Part shown: in pieces, positions 24,481 to 33,709 of the stretch | How the letters are laid out: each line of letters begins with the position of its first letter | Numbering within the stretch: position 1 is the first letter of the stretch | Virus record (IMG/VR): IMGVR_UViG_3300027736_000027 | Span: 46,951-110,950 of that record | DNA: 64,000 bases | Origin: a virus | Reading direction: 5' to 3' (one strand) | Program-made: the position numbers and the translations under genes | Notes under the pieces: model-generated | Database searches by the model: none | The model's input: only the letters and a program-made list of their open reading frames with translations | Told to the model about the DNA's origin: nothing

Positions 24481-26841
24481 TTATTCAGTTATCACCAAAT
24501 AGTCTGGGCCAGTTGCAGCACCAGCCGAGCCGCCGATTGTTCTTATTGATATTCCGACTCCTGTTGGAAAAGGAATGATGTCTCCGATACCAGCTGGAAC
24601 AGTAAACGCCATGAACCCGGAACCATTTGTTGGTGGATAACTATTAGCCGGCACTAAGGTATTTCCTAATTTAATCTCAGTAATAGTTGTGTTATTTACA
24701 TTTGTAAATAAACCAATAGTTTCACCAGTTTTTGCATAGGTTATGTTTGCAACCGCCGCAATATTTGTGGTTGCGTTAGTATACCGAATAATTACAGGGA
24801 CCGGCGGTGGCGGTACAGTTGTTGTAGGCGGAGGAATTGTTGTAGGAGGAAGAATTGTGAGTCCGCCGGTATCAGCTCCTCCTACCCCAGCAGTATTATG
24901 AGTCTGCATATGCGTGGCAAGTGCAGAAGTTGCAGCTGTTTTTTCTAAAGTTAATTGACTAATTAGAAGATTTTTTTCAGTAATTTGAGCATTGGCCGCC
25001 GCTAATGAGGCTGCATTTATGGCAGCGGTGGTAGCTGCTGCAGCGGCTGATGTTGCTGCTTGATAGTCAACGGATGATAACCAGGTACCAGTATACATAA
25101 GAGTTTCAGTTAGATTTGGGTCAACCTTTGTTACCATAAAATTATGCTCTGAATTTTCTAATATTAATTTGGCTTGAATCGATGGAATTTTAAATAATAG
25201 TTGCCCATTTGCTAAATTAGACATATTAGCAATAAAAATATTTGAAAATATAAAATCAGTAGTATTGCCAAATGTTAATTTAAATATTACTCCAGTAAAT
25301 CCCGACACTAAATTTATTGGGGTGGCGGCAGTTGAAGTTCTAGCATTTGCACTATTTGAATAAATGGTTATTATTATTAAATTATCAACCGGATCAATCA
25401 CTAAAAGCCCTTCGCCCTGTCCATAAATAAGCTGAGTGCCGTCCGCTGATAGCACATTACCACTGCTTAATTTAATATTTTCCTGTTTAATAAATGGAGT
25501 AGTTGTAATTATTGCATTTGCTAATTGTACCTGTAGTGCAAGTTTATCAGCAGTTAAGTCTGAAATTGACTTAGTTAAGGCCGCAGTATTTGGAGCGCTT
25601 GTGCTTATTGATGGTGCTGATCCTGTAAAAATTGAATTTGTCTCAAAGTTTTTTTGCTCAATTTTATTGTATATTCGCATTGACTGTGGACCGTTTGGTA
25701 ATTCAATTTTTTGTAATTTTTTACCATACCGGTTTGGATTAATAATACTCATTGAGGCATTTTTTATTATTTGGTCCCCATTTTTTTTATTGATTAATCT
25801 CATAATATAGTCAATTGACATTGCTACCGCAAATCCAGCCTGTTTTAATATAGGTCGATACGTTAATGGGGTATCAAAATTAGACTCTTGATAAATCAAA
25901 GAATTTCCAGATAGCACAATATCCGAACCAATATGTTCATATATAGTTAGTTGATGTGATATTATCCATTCTTGATCCGCACCTTCCTCGTTGAGTGTTG
26001 CAATTAATGAATCTGGAAATGCTCCGTTCCATGTTGCAAAAAATTCAATATAGTCACCGTCTTCTGCCTCTGCTATATGGCAGCCTAGTGTATCAAATTT
26101 ATTAACTTGGGAAACTGAGCCTTCATAGTATTGAGTAATTTGATATTGCTCATATGTTATATTATTTGGTGCAAAGTAATCAGATTGGGTGGCCTCTGCT
26201 AAAAATACTGTAATTGGGGCATTTTTAATAAAACCAATCCCGCCAGTTATTGCATGTTCAAATGAATTAACTCCAAACTGAGTGAAGTCTGCATCGAGCC
26301 ATGGAATTGATGGAATTTTAACATCAATATACTTATCATATATAGTATTGGCTAAAAATAGGGGTCTGGTATTATAACTAAAAAGTGAGGCCGTGGTAAC
26401 TGAATTTAATATAATATTGGCTAACTGGATTTGAGTAATATTATTAAGTTTATGACGGGCTCCAACAATTATATGTTCAACGTCAGTAAAATTAAAACCT
26501 GATGCAAAATGAAATCGCATTGTGTCCATTACCATATTAATACTTAATTCACTAGAAACAGTGGTTTCTGTTATTAATGGATCAAAATCTGAATACATTG
26601 GGCTTAATGTAATATCATTATAGATTAACTTAGACCCGCCTAGCCCAATAAGACTAAAATCTCTAGTATTATGAGTCTGTGTTGAATATCCATCAGTATT
26701 ATAAATTTGGTTAATACCTAGGTGCTTATTATCGACTAAATAAAATTGCGAAGTTAATAATGGTGGACTTGGATCGCCAATCGGTGTTGACCTAAATTCA
26801 AGTACACAATAACTTGATAAATTTATAAAATTTGAAATCAT
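24481..26841 (-). CDS. Virion structural protein, tail/baseplate region, IPT-like C terminus
   Basis: 786 aa. The first 400 residues look like a beta-rich structural domain (CVLEFRS, YLVDNKHLGINQIYNTDGY). Residues about 425-470 and 600-650 contain Ala/Thr-rich coiled-coil-like stretches. A Pro/Thr-rich hinge (PPTTTVPPPPVPV) precedes an immunoglobulin-like or IPT/TIG-like final domain of about 110 residues. The architecture fits a baseplate- or tail-associated spike or fibre-attachment protein. The ATG overlaps the stop of the gene at 26838 (ATGA). It lies downstream of the unit headed at 28816. Confidence 0.65.
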   Translation of the reverse strand: MISNFINLSSYCVLEFRSTPIGDPSPPLLTSQFYLVDNKHLGINQIYNTDGYSTQTHNTRDFSLIGLGGSKLIYNDITLSPMYSDFDPLITETTVSSELSINMVMDTMRFHFASGFNFTDVEHIIVGARHKLNNITQIQLANIILNSVTTASLFSYNTRPLFLANTIYDKYIDVKIPSIPWLDADFTQFGVNSFEHAITGGIGFIKNAPITVFLAEATQSDYFAPNNITYEQYQITQYYEGSVSQVNKFDTLGCHIAEAEDGDYIEFFATWNGAFPDSLIATLNEEGADQEWIISHQLTIYEHIGSDIVLSGNSLIYQESNFDTPLTYRPILKQAGFAVAMSIDYIMRLINKKNGDQIIKNASMSIINPNRYGKKLQKIELPNGPQSMRIYNKIEQKNFETNSIFTGSAPSISTSAPNTAALTKSISDLTADKLALQVQLANAIITTTPFIKQENIKLSSGNVLSADGTQLIYGQGEGLLVIDPVDNLIIITIYSNSANARTSTAATPINLVSGFTGVIFKLTFGNTTDFIFSNIFIANMSNLANGQLLFKIPSIQAKLILENSEHNFMVTKVDPNLTETLMYTGTWLSSVDYQAATSAAAAATTAAINAASLAAANAQITEKNLLISQLTLEKTAATSALATHMQTHNTAGVGGADTGGLTILPPTTIPPPTTTVPPPPVPVIIRYTNATTNIAAVANITYAKTGETIGLFTNVNNTTITEIKLGNTLVPANSYPPTNGSGFMAFTVPAGIGDIIPFPTGVGISIRTIGGSAGAATGPDYLVITE

Positions 26842-27068
26842 GAGTTTTGTAATTCTTGTAAAATTTTATAAAAGTCAGGAACTTCTCCAGTTTCAGACTT
26901 TATTTTATCTATTAGGAGCCGTTCCGACTCTTTTACTTCAGCTAACTGTAATTCAATTGAATTTTTACTTAAATTTAGTATATGAGCCTGTTCTTCTAAT
27001 AAATTTAAAGATTGCTGAATTTTATCGTAACTTAATACAATTTTCTTTATTTGGTCTAGATATTTCAT
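26838..27068 (-). CDS. Small coiled-coil protein
   Basis: 76 aa, almost entirely heptad-like (LDQIKKIVLSYDKIQQSLNL, then LQLAEVKESERLLIDKI). It is coupled at both ends: its ATG overlaps the upstream stop by one base and its stop overlaps the next ATG. Likely a structural or assembly adaptor between its two large neighbours. Confidence 0.7.
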   Translation of the reverse strand: MKYLDQIKKIVLSYDKIQQSLNLLEEQAHILNLSKNSIELQLAEVKESERLLIDKIKSETGEVPDFYKILQELQNS

Positions 27069-28816
27069 TATGAGTATTTTACTTTTATTCCGGTACTTAG
27101 TAAATCGTATATTGCATTTAATAGTTGAGAATTAAGTTCCGATTGTGAATTATCAACAGAGTCAGAGTCCTCTTTTGGTTCGTTAGGCTTAGTCGGGTCT
27201 TCAGGTTTAAGCGGCTGGGTATTATCAAGTTTGAATTGGTTAGCGGCAGCAGCCTTATTATTGGTTTTATTATTACTAGTATTTGTATTATTAATACTGG
27301 TATTAGTAGCGGTAGTTTTAGCGCTACTGACAAGAGTCTGTAATAACTTTTTTTGCTCCATTTGAAGTGGTGTCGGTGGCGTTTGGTTCAATTTTTTTAC
27401 GTCAATCTTCTCCTTTTTTATCTCACCAGGTTTAACAAACTTGTCGGTTTCCTTCTTCTCAGATTCTTTATTAATATTAGAGTCGCCCTTAATTTGAGCT
27501 TGGGTCGGTTCGTCAAATTTCTTTTGTTCAAATTCTAATGGTTTAGTAATATTTGATATAATCTTCTTAGCCGCACTATCATCATCAGAAGATTTGGCCG
27601 ACTCTTTAGTAATAGCAGCCGGTGTATTGTCCTTTGTATTATCCTTAGGTAATTTGGAGTCTTTTGCGGTAGGTTGGATCTTAATATCCGACGACTTAGT
27701 TTCTATTTTTGGGATTTCAGCTAATTTATTCGCCTCAGCTAAGTTAAACATTGCCTTTTCAACCCCAGCAGGTTTTTCGGCCTTTTCGCTATCTGTCTTT
27801 TTAGTTTGTGCCTCTGTTTTTAATTGTTCCTTTTTAACTTCAGCTTCTGTTTTATATTTGTTATCTCCAGGATGCGCCTTATTATATTTTGTAATCTCTT
27901 TCTTAATGTCAGCATCTACCTTAGCTAGTTCGGTCTTGGCTATTTTTAGGGTCTCGGCAGTATACTGATCTCTATTTTTTTTATCTAGAATATATTCGTA
28001 ATTGCTCTTAGACTTATATAAATCAGTAATTGTACGGCTATTGTCGGATACGTCACTAAATGTGTTGGTTGAAGAACTTGTTATTGCGTTTGATTGATTA
28101 TTATTAGTAATAGTAGTATTATTATTGACGTCTCCCTTGCTCTTTGACAGCTTTATTAACTCATTTTTCTTATCTAGATTAGCAACACTAAAATCAGTAG
28201 ACACATTTGATTTATTATCAGTAGGGGTTGCTGGCTGAGCAGATCGGTTAAACACGGGAGCCGATCCATAACCATCACTTTCATTCTTGATTTTTTGTAA
28301 TGCATCTGCATTAGTCAACAAATTACTTTCACTCTTAACAAACTCAATCATGCCCGATTTACGTTGAAAAGCGTCATTTTGATCAGTTGCAATACGATTA
28401 GGTGTTAGCTCCGGTGAGTTACCTAATGACTCTTTTGCAAATGGAAAAATAGTCGGTTCAGGAACAAGGTCGGCCTGTGCTCGTGTTACACCAGACGGAG
28501 AATTGTCAGTAATTCGCTCAGTAAGTTTATCTGGATCTGGATCAATAACCTCTGAATATCTATATAGAATAAGATCTCGAGACTCTGCAATTAAGTCCTT
28601 TAACACTCCTTTTCTTAAATTAGCTTCAACATATCCCTGGCTGTCAGCATCAGTCTCTCCCTTTTTATATTTTGTATATTTTGTAGGTTTGCTAGTTGCT
28701 ATTAAGTCTTCTTCAATAAATCCATTTCGTTGAATTACTATATATAATGAAACCGATAATCTAGATCTTTTTACATCGTTATTGATTTTATATTCAAAAC
28801 TGGCACCAGTATTCAT
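27068..28816 (-). CDS. Virion-region protein with globular N terminus and long disordered Lys/Thr/Asn-rich tail
   Basis: 582 aa. Residues 1-110 appear folded (SLYIVIQRNGFIEEDLIA, RDLILYRYSEVIDPDP). Most of the rest is low complexity, rich in K, T, N, D, S and P, and predicted disordered, ending with a short ordered segment SQLLNAIYDLLSTGIKVKYS. First gene of a three-gene unit with a late motif 28 bp upstream. T4-like phages often encode long tethers or scaffold-like linkers near baseplate genes. No family recognised. Confidence 0.7.
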   Translation of the reverse strand: MNTGASFEYKINNDVKRSRLSVSLYIVIQRNGFIEEDLIATSKPTKYTKYKKGETDADSQGYVEANLRKGVLKDLIAESRDLILYRYSEVIDPDPDKLTERITDNSPSGVTRAQADLVPEPTIFPFAKESLGNSPELTPNRIATDQNDAFQRKSGMIEFVKSESNLLTNADALQKIKNESDGYGSAPVFNRSAQPATPTDNKSNVSTDFSVANLDKKNELIKLSKSKGDVNNNTTITNNNQSNAITSSSTNTFSDVSDNSRTITDLYKSKSNYEYILDKKNRDQYTAETLKIAKTELAKVDADIKKEITKYNKAHPGDNKYKTEAEVKKEQLKTEAQTKKTDSEKAEKPAGVEKAMFNLAEANKLAEIPKIETKSSDIKIQPTAKDSKLPKDNTKDNTPAAITKESAKSSDDDSAAKKIISNITKPLEFEQKKFDEPTQAQIKGDSNINKESEKKETDKFVKPGEIKKEKIDVKKLNQTPPTPLQMEQKKLLQTLVSSAKTTATNTSINNTNTSNNKTNNKAAAANQFKLDNTQPLKPEDPTKPNEPKEDSDSVDNSQSELNSQLLNAIYDLLSTGIKVKYS

Positions 28817-28844
28817 TTAATTAAATAATTTAGTATTTCTTTTG

Positions 28845-28853
28845 GTTATTTAT
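28845..28853 (-). promoter_or_regulatory. Late promoter-like motif ATAAATAAC
   Basis: Minus-strand TTATTATAAATAACC, 28 bp before the ATG at 28816 and just after the terminator of the previous unit. Confidence 0.65.
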
Positions 28854-28855
28854 AA

Positions 28856-28896
28856 TAAAAAAACCAAACTGGCTAATTAAGCTGGCCGGTTTGGTT
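28856..28896 (-). terminator. Rho-independent terminator
   Basis: 12-bp arms AACCAAACYGGC/GCCRGTTTGGTT with an 11-nt loop; on the minus strand it runs into seven T residues. It overlaps the end of the small gene at 28877 and closes the unit starting at 30041 or farther upstream. Confidence 0.8.
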
Positions 28897-29056
28897 CAAG
28901 TTCAAAGACTTCATTTAAATTTTCATTAGTCTCATTTATTAAAAGTTTTAAATAGTACATATATTCATAATAAGGTAATTCATATAGACTATTAAATGAT
29001 TGATTAAGCTTCACTGCCAGAATCCGGTTAATATCAAATAAGTTCGTCAAGTCCAC
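28877..29056 (-). CDS. Small gp51/tail-chaperone-like protein, GTG start
   Basis: 59 aa from GTG at 29056 (or 57 aa from TTG at 29050), overlapping the end of the gp26-like gene by 23 bp. The sequence MDLTNLFDINRILAVKLNQS, then LYELPYYEYMYYLKLLINE, has the PYYxYxxYLxxL motif that I associate with small proteins following the baseplate gene in T4-type phages (gp51-like hub assembly) and with tail assembly chaperones. The terminator overlaps its stop, so the gene fills the otherwise empty 28898-29033. Start codon uncertain. Confidence 0.6.
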   Translation of the reverse strand: MDLTNLFDINRILAVKLNQSFNSLYELPYYEYMYYLKLLINETNENLNEVFELEPNRPA

Positions 29057-30041
29057 CTGAAATAAGGAAAAAATCCCTAAACGTGAAGCTGGACTGTGTA
29101 AAAAGAGGTGATGTTACCTTGTTTCCACAATTTGGACAAACTGTATTTACAACAGATTCTCTAGCATTTTCTATTAATTCGGTAAACTTTTTAATAAATG
29201 TAAATTTATTAATATGCCAAGCATAAGAGGTATTAATCAAGTTATAATATTCCTGTTGAGTAAATGACTGCCAGTCTTGAATTAAATAGGATGATACTGA
29301 TAAAAATGCCATATCTGGTTTTCGATTTTTAGATCGAGCCTCAGCAATTCTGGCCCTTAATCGTTCAATTGCTCCAATCGTTGGCATATATAAATAAAAA
29401 GTCTCATTTAATTTTTCGGACTTTACTTCAAAGCATCTATATTCAGCTGAATAATATTTCATTACTTCCTCAGGTAAGTCAATAAAGTTTAACATTGAAC
29501 TCTTAATCTTAACTGAGTCTTTCCATTTAACCGGGCCTTTACATGATTCAGTACACTCAAATTCTGCAAATAATGAATTTTGATCAGCCGGAAATGTTAA
29601 TTCTTGAATTAGAAAAATAATAGCAACTCTATCTAATTCTGAAATATCTCTCCATGATAACCATGAAGTTCCGCCTTTTATTTTAAATCGACTGCACTTT
29701 TCAATAACATAATTTAGTTTATCATCAATATCTAATATGTCAGAGTCATCAATGGTAGACCAGTGTCTAATTTCAGCAACTGTTGCTGCCTTTATTGTAA
29801 TCTCTGCACCTGCTGGATAAAATAGTCCTTTACTTGGCAGGTTTTCAATTGGAATATTTTTCCAAAGTGAATCATTTGGGCCGCCAATTGTAGACTCTAG
29901 CATTGGAGTTAAGGCATTACCTAATGAGGTAACTGGAGCAGGTTGAGCTACCTTTTTAATATCAACATTTTTTCCGTAAATCTTATCTTGATTTTCCAAA
30001 AAAAGTGCAGCCTCATCTAATGGTTGTTCTTCTTCTATCAT
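29034..30041 (-). CDS. Baseplate protein, T4 gp26-like (T4_baseplate family)
   Basis: 335 aa. The signature IENLPSKGLFYPAGAEITIK followed by AATVAEIRHWSTIDDSD matches the N-terminal part of the T4_baseplate (gp26-like) family, where LPSKG.FY and a conserved E-hydrophobic-R helix recur. A zinc-ribbon-like set (ECTESC, then CPNCGNK) is present in the second half. These proteins assemble in the central baseplate hub. The coupled small gene at 28877 supports this placement. First 45 residues look disordered. Confidence 0.75.
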   Translation of the reverse strand: MIEEEQPLDEAALFLENQDKIYGKNVDIKKVAQPAPVTSLGNALTPMLESTIGGPNDSLWKNIPIENLPSKGLFYPAGAEITIKAATVAEIRHWSTIDDSDILDIDDKLNYVIEKCSRFKIKGGTSWLSWRDISELDRVAIIFLIQELTFPADQNSLFAEFECTESCKGPVKWKDSVKIKSSMLNFIDLPEEVMKYYSAEYRCFEVKSEKLNETFYLYMPTIGAIERLRARIAEARSKNRKPDMAFLSVSSYLIQDWQSFTQQEYYNLINTSYAWHINKFTFIKKFTELIENARESVVNTVCPNCGNKVTSPLFTQSSFTFRDFFLISGGLDELI

Positions 30042-30064
30042 AATTAATTGAGTTGTTTAGATAA

Positions 30065-30517
30065 TTATATCACAAATGCTAGGAAGGTTTTCGCTAGGTA
30101 TGATTTGGATTCGGTTAATCGGTTTAAACTTTCTGGATAAACTTCAACTTTCTTGAAGGTCTGTTGATCAGTAATAAATGCTCTAATTGTCTTGGTTCCT
30201 TTATCTATTGTCATGCCTTCGAATTTACCAATTATCATAGTTGGTTCCTTTTTCTTATTGGTAAATGTTGAATTAATTTTTACACCAGTAATTCTAGAGC
30301 CTTTTTTAAATTGATTATTTAGAGCTTTAAGATCAATATCAAATTCGTCAGTTACAACCACTTCAGGTCTAGATAAATCAGCTAATGGCAGTAATTTAAT
30401 TGAAATACCATTACTAAATGGCGATTTTGAGGCAACAAAATTAAAGTCAGATTTTCCATAAAATGGAAGACCTGTTAGTGCTTGCTGTCTTTGACCAAAG
30501 GTTAAAACTGGTACCAT
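30065..30517 (-). CDS. Hypothetical virion-region protein
   Basis: 150 aa, beta-rich (GISIKLLPLADL, SRITGVKINSTFTNKKKE, TKTIRAFITDQQT), resembling a small beta-barrel or tail/baseplate accessory. Its ATG overlaps the stop of the next upstream gene by one base. No family recognised. Confidence 0.65.
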   Translation of the reverse strand: MVPVLTFGQRQQALTGLPFYGKSDFNFVASKSPFSNGISIKLLPLADLSRPEVVVTDEFDIDLKALNNQFKKGSRITGVKINSTFTNKKKEPTMIIGKFEGMTIDKGTKTIRAFITDQQTFKKVEVYPESLNRLTESKSYLAKTFLAFVI

Positions 30518-30843
30518 TATAGAGAAACTTGAGTATTTGTTGTACCTAATAAAGTAACTGGTCCACTTGTGCCAACCGTTAATTTTGAAATATTTGCATA
30601 AAAAGTATCTCCTTGAGCTACATAAACGCTTACGCCAGTTCCAGCAGTTCCTTGTTCAACTGTCCATACTGAAATTGTTTGAGCAGCACTATAGTTATGT
30701 ACACCATAATACAGGGGAGTCCATGAACCAACTGATCCATTTGAGCTTCCAAAACCGGATAGGTCAGTAAAAGCTGGGGTATAATTTGTTGAATTCTCAG
30801 CAACCGTATGTTTTCTTAAAAATTTAGCAGGGGGTCCAATCAT
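30517..30843 (-). CDS. Small beta-rich structural protein
   Basis: 108 aa, Thr/Ser/Gly/Val-rich with alternating strands (GVSVYVAQGDTFYANISKLT, GPVTLLGTTNTQVSL). Such short beta sandwiches are common as head decoration or fibre-tip proteins of tailed phages. Placement among baseplate genes suggests a virion part; no family recognised. Confidence 0.6.
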   Translation of the reverse strand: MIGPPAKFLRKHTVAENSTNYTPAFTDLSGFGSSNGSVGSWTPLYYGVHNYSAAQTISVWTVEQGTAGTGVSVYVAQGDTFYANISKLTVGTSGPVTLLGTTNTQVSL

Positions 30844-30858
30844 TTTAATATCTTTTTT

Positions 30859-31527
30859 TTAACAAGCACAATCGCTTGGGTCTTCATTACTTTTTACATA
30901 TACAATTAATCCAGTTACTTTAATACTAAAATTATCATTTGGATTAAATATCTCTATTTTATTTATCAAACTATCCGCTCCCCTGGTTTCAGGATTAGAG
31001 AAATGAGCGAAGAACTGATGTAATGAAACTGTATGGGTTTCAAGAGTTCGATTTGTTAATATTAAGTTACATTCATGATCTGCTGGTAATATATCATCTC
31101 CGTTTTTATCAAGAGATGGATAGGTTACATATAGTATACATCCTCTAGCATAGTTTCGGTCATTTGCCGTTAAGTAAAAAACTGTACCATTTCCAACCGA
31201 TTCAATATATTCAGCGTCAGCTCCAAGTGGATAATTAGATGGAGTACCGGATGCAGTATAGGAACTAATATCATCTAATCCATTATCAAATATTGATAAG
31301 GTTTCATTTGCGCATACTTCAAAATTAATTGATAATTGTCCATCTACTGGATAAATAAACTCCTCTAATTCACAAAAGGTAGCCTCTTTCTTTGACCCAT
31401 TAAAAATAGAAAAACATCGGTCTACTAGTTTTAAAAATTTCTTACTTGGAAATTTACTACATAGATTGGCATATGCTGCACTAACTCTTTTAGCTAAAGG
31501 ATCGTCCTTATATGTGATATATGACAT
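30859..31527 (-). CDS. Hypothetical virion-region protein
   Basis: 222 aa. Helical first 60 residues with a basic patch (FPSKKFLKLVDRCFS), then a beta-rich body (NGTVFYLTANDRNYARGCIL, SIKVTGLIVYVK) ending NEDPSDCAC, whose two terminal cysteines are unusual. No family recognised; 17 bp after the membrane protein gene at 31544. Confidence 0.6.
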   Translation of the reverse strand: MSYITYKDDPLAKRVSAAYANLCSKFPSKKFLKLVDRCFSIFNGSKKEATFCELEEFIYPVDGQLSINFEVCANETLSIFDNGLDDISSYTASGTPSNYPLGADAEYIESVGNGTVFYLTANDRNYARGCILYVTYPSLDKNGDDILPADHECNLILTNRTLETHTVSLHQFFAHFSNPETRGADSLINKIEIFNPNDNFSIKVTGLIVYVKSNEDPSDCAC

Positions 31528-31543
31528 TCATCAGTTAATATTT

Positions 31544-32233
31544 TTATGGATCAAATGGTTTTTTTAAACCACTAAACCCTCTTGCAATGGCTGAATCTGT
31601 TATTTTAATGGATCCTCTAGGCTTATTAGGCTCAGGAGTATCTACAATAACTGGCTCAGCCGGTTCACTTGGTAAATATTGATCCATATAAGTAGTATTA
31701 GTGTCCTCAATTGGATCAGGCTCAATACTATTTATTATAGGAGTTGCTGATTTAATGTCAGGTTCAATTATATTATCTGATTTAACCTCAATTGGCTCAG
31801 GACTTGGCTTAATATAGTCAACCAGTGCTTTAATAAAGCCCAAGGCAATGACTGGTAAAATTGCACCGCTTACAATTGATAAAATTCGCTTTTGATAGAT
31901 TGGGTCCTCTTCGCTTAATCCAAACAGTTCAATCCAACCTTGGAAGTTTTCTAAATTAATATAGGCATAGTAGGTATTACCCATTGCCTGCATGCATGTT
32001 AAAATAATAAAAAGCCCCCATACAATACCCTTATTCATTTTATCAAGGGTTATTAATGACGCCAATGAGGCAGCTGCTCCAATTTCAAATGCAATAGCCA
32101 AGCTTATAGCTAACCATTGCGGATTTGATAATTCAAAAAAGCTGATTACGTGAATTGTAGAGATAACTGATACTAACAGGTATAGAGTTACAAATGTGCT
32201 AATTATAAAATATTTAACAGTATTTGACCCCAT
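31544..32233 (-). CDS. Membrane protein with about four TM helices and a Pro/Glu-rich tail
   Basis: 229 aa. Hydrophobic helices near 8-30, 40-62, 72-90 and 120-142, with LDKMNKG and a Glu/Asp-rich loop between. The C-terminal 85 residues are polar and Pro/Glu-rich (SEPAEPVIVDTPEPNKPRG) and probably face the cytoplasm. Possible roles are inner-membrane anchor, superinfection exclusion or lysis control; nothing in sequence decides. Its ATG overlaps the stop of the coiled-coil gene at 32233. Confidence 0.7.
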   Translation of the reverse strand: MGSNTVKYFIISTFVTLYLLVSVISTIHVISFFELSNPQWLAISLAIAFEIGAAASLASLITLDKMNKGIVWGLFIILTCMQAMGNTYYAYINLENFQGWIELFGLSEEDPIYQKRILSIVSGAILPVIALGFIKALVDYIKPSPEPIEVKSDNIIEPDIKSATPIINSIEPDPIEDTNTTYMDQYLPSEPAEPVIVDTPEPNKPRGSIKITDSAIARGFSGLKKPFDP

Positions 32234-32535
32234 TACTTAGTTGATTCAATCTTTTTAATCTCTTTATCAATTTCAGCTTGACGATTTACATCAAATATCT
32301 TACGGTCAGTTGATTGAATCATTCTTTTTTCAGATTTTAAACCCTCAATTTCAATTAATTTAGCAATATCATTTTTAGTAAATAAAATAGCCTGAATTGA
32401 ATCTAATCGAGCATTTGTCATTTTTGACTGCTTTTCTAAACTTGAAGACTTTCGTGAAATTGTACACATTTGTATAAAGGTAATAATCGATACAATAATT
32501 ACAATTTTAGTAAAGTGTTGATCTATAAATTTCAT
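32233..32535 (-). CDS. Small membrane-anchored coiled-coil protein
   Basis: 100 aa. One N-terminal TM helix (IVIIVSIITFIQMCTI, about 11-27) followed by a charged coiled coil (SLEKQSKMTNARLDSIQAIL, then RQAEIDKEIKKIESTK). Late motif 17 bp upstream. Coupled to the multi-TM gene, so the two may form a complex. Confidence 0.7.
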   Translation of the reverse strand: MKFIDQHFTKIVIIVSIITFIQMCTISRKSSSLEKQSKMTNARLDSIQAILFTKNDIAKLIEIEGLKSEKRMIQSTDRKIFDVNRQAEIDKEIKKIESTK

Positions 32536-32552
32536 TTGTAATTTATTTTTTA

Positions 32553-32561
32553 GTTATTTAT
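32553..32561 (-). promoter_or_regulatory. Late promoter-like motif ATAAATAAC
   Basis: Minus strand, 17 bp upstream of the ATG at 32535. Confidence 0.6.
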
Positions 32562-33062
32562 TTACTTTCGGTTAATAAAGTCCCCAAACCATGTTTGGAT
32601 TTGAGTATAGTTTAAACAGCCAGTATAGATCCAATAGGCAATAAAAGTTAAACAGGTTAACCAGCTTAATACATATACGTGGTTTGACACAGTAGCCATT
32701 GGTCTATATTTAATTTGAATTAGGTAGGCATAGTATTCAGAGGTTTTAATTCTGTCAGTTTTTGCCTCAATTAATTCAGTTAAATTATGGGTTTCAAAAA
32801 GTTCCTTCTTTTTAGCTAATGATTCAAATACTCTACTTTTTTCTAAGTCTAGTGTATCTTGGCCCATCATTAATAATTCAGGTTCAATATTTAATACATA
32901 ATATGCCCTAGCTCGGCGGTCTAATCTTAAACCTGTCTGTTTTAGAATTCCACTTTTATTGATATCGGACATTTTTGTTCTATAAAAAATAAAATTTTTT
33001 AAATTTTTAATTATGATTACGGTAGTTTCATAAAAAGTAACAGGGTTAATAAAATCTTTCAT
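32562..33062 (-). CDS. Hypothetical membrane-associated protein
   Basis: 166 aa from the ATG at 33062; an internal ATG (MSDINKSG, residue 31) is an alternative start. The middle is helical and charged (LDLEKSRVFESLAKKKELFE), and one TM helix lies near 128-150 (VYVLSWLTCLTFIAYWIY). It is 3 bp after the sigma factor gene. If it binds the sigma factor it could be an anchor, but there is no family evidence. Confidence 0.6.
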   Translation of the reverse strand: MKDFINPVTFYETTVIIIKNLKNFIFYRTKMSDINKSGILKQTGLRLDRRARAYYVLNIEPELLMMGQDTLDLEKSRVFESLAKKKELFETHNLTELIEAKTDRIKTSEYYAYLIQIKYRPMATVSNHVYVLSWLTCLTFIAYWIYTGCLNYTQIQTWFGDFINRK

Positions 33063-33065
33063 AAT

Positions 33066-33692
33066 TTAAAAATAAGTAGTTAAATTTTCTTTCATTTGTG
33101 GATTTTTAATAAGAACTGAATCCTTTAACATCTTTCGAGCCTTTCTAATTTTAGTTTTAACAGTATTTAAATTCATATTATATTTAGAGGCAATTGCATC
33201 GCCTTTCATTGAATGAATTTCCTTGTCTACTAAAATTGATTTTTCAATACCATCCGGCAGAGATTGCAATTCGTCAGTTGTCATTTTATAGAGAGACTCA
33301 ATGTACATTTCTTTATCAAAATTAAAAACGCTATCGTCTTCAATATTTAAAGGTCTAGTCATATTATCAATCCTGATAGCATAATTTTTAATTAACTTAT
33401 GCTTATGTAATAGTGCCTCATTTTTTGCAATTGTATAAATCCAGGTCGTAAATCTAAATGTATCATTATACGAATCCAGGCCTTTAAATATTTTAAACAG
33501 AGTATTGTGTAATACCTCGGCAGTTTCATCTTCATCATTAAAAAATTTCCATATAAAATATTTTAATTTTGGATACATAATTGAAGCTAATCTGTTTCGA
33601 TCACGTTCAGTATAGTCTTTGCTTTTTATTTTTTCAGCAAGTTTTTGCATCTCATTATTGAGTTGCTTGTTTATTAGGTCGTATGCGCTCAT
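33066..33692 (-). CDS. Sigma-70 family (ECF-like) RNA polymerase sigma factor, candidate late sigma
   Basis: 208 aa. Region 2 is visible at about 55-115 (FNDEDETAEVLHNTLFKIF, then FTTWIYTIAKNEALL), the last part being the -10-recognition and strand-opening helix. Region 4 is at about 160-195 (GDAIASKYNMNLNTVKTKI, RKARKML), a helix-turn-helix. There is no region 1 and a short linker, so the layout is ECF-like, similar in role to T4 gp55 rather than to a housekeeping sigma. It is the best candidate to read the ATAAATAAC motif of this window. Located between PhoH and a membrane-protein gene. Confidence 0.88.
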   Translation of the reverse strand: MSAYDLINKQLNNEMQKLAEKIKSKDYTERDRNRLASIMYPKLKYFIWKFFNDEDETAEVLHNTLFKIFKGLDSYNDTFRFTTWIYTIAKNEALLHKHKLIKNYAIRIDNMTRPLNIEDDSVFNFDKEMYIESLYKMTTDELQSLPDGIEKSILVDKEIHSMKGDAIASKYNMNLNTVKTKIRKARKMLKDSVLIKNPQMKENLTTYF

Positions 33693-33709
33693 ATTTTGGT
33701 TTTTAAAAC

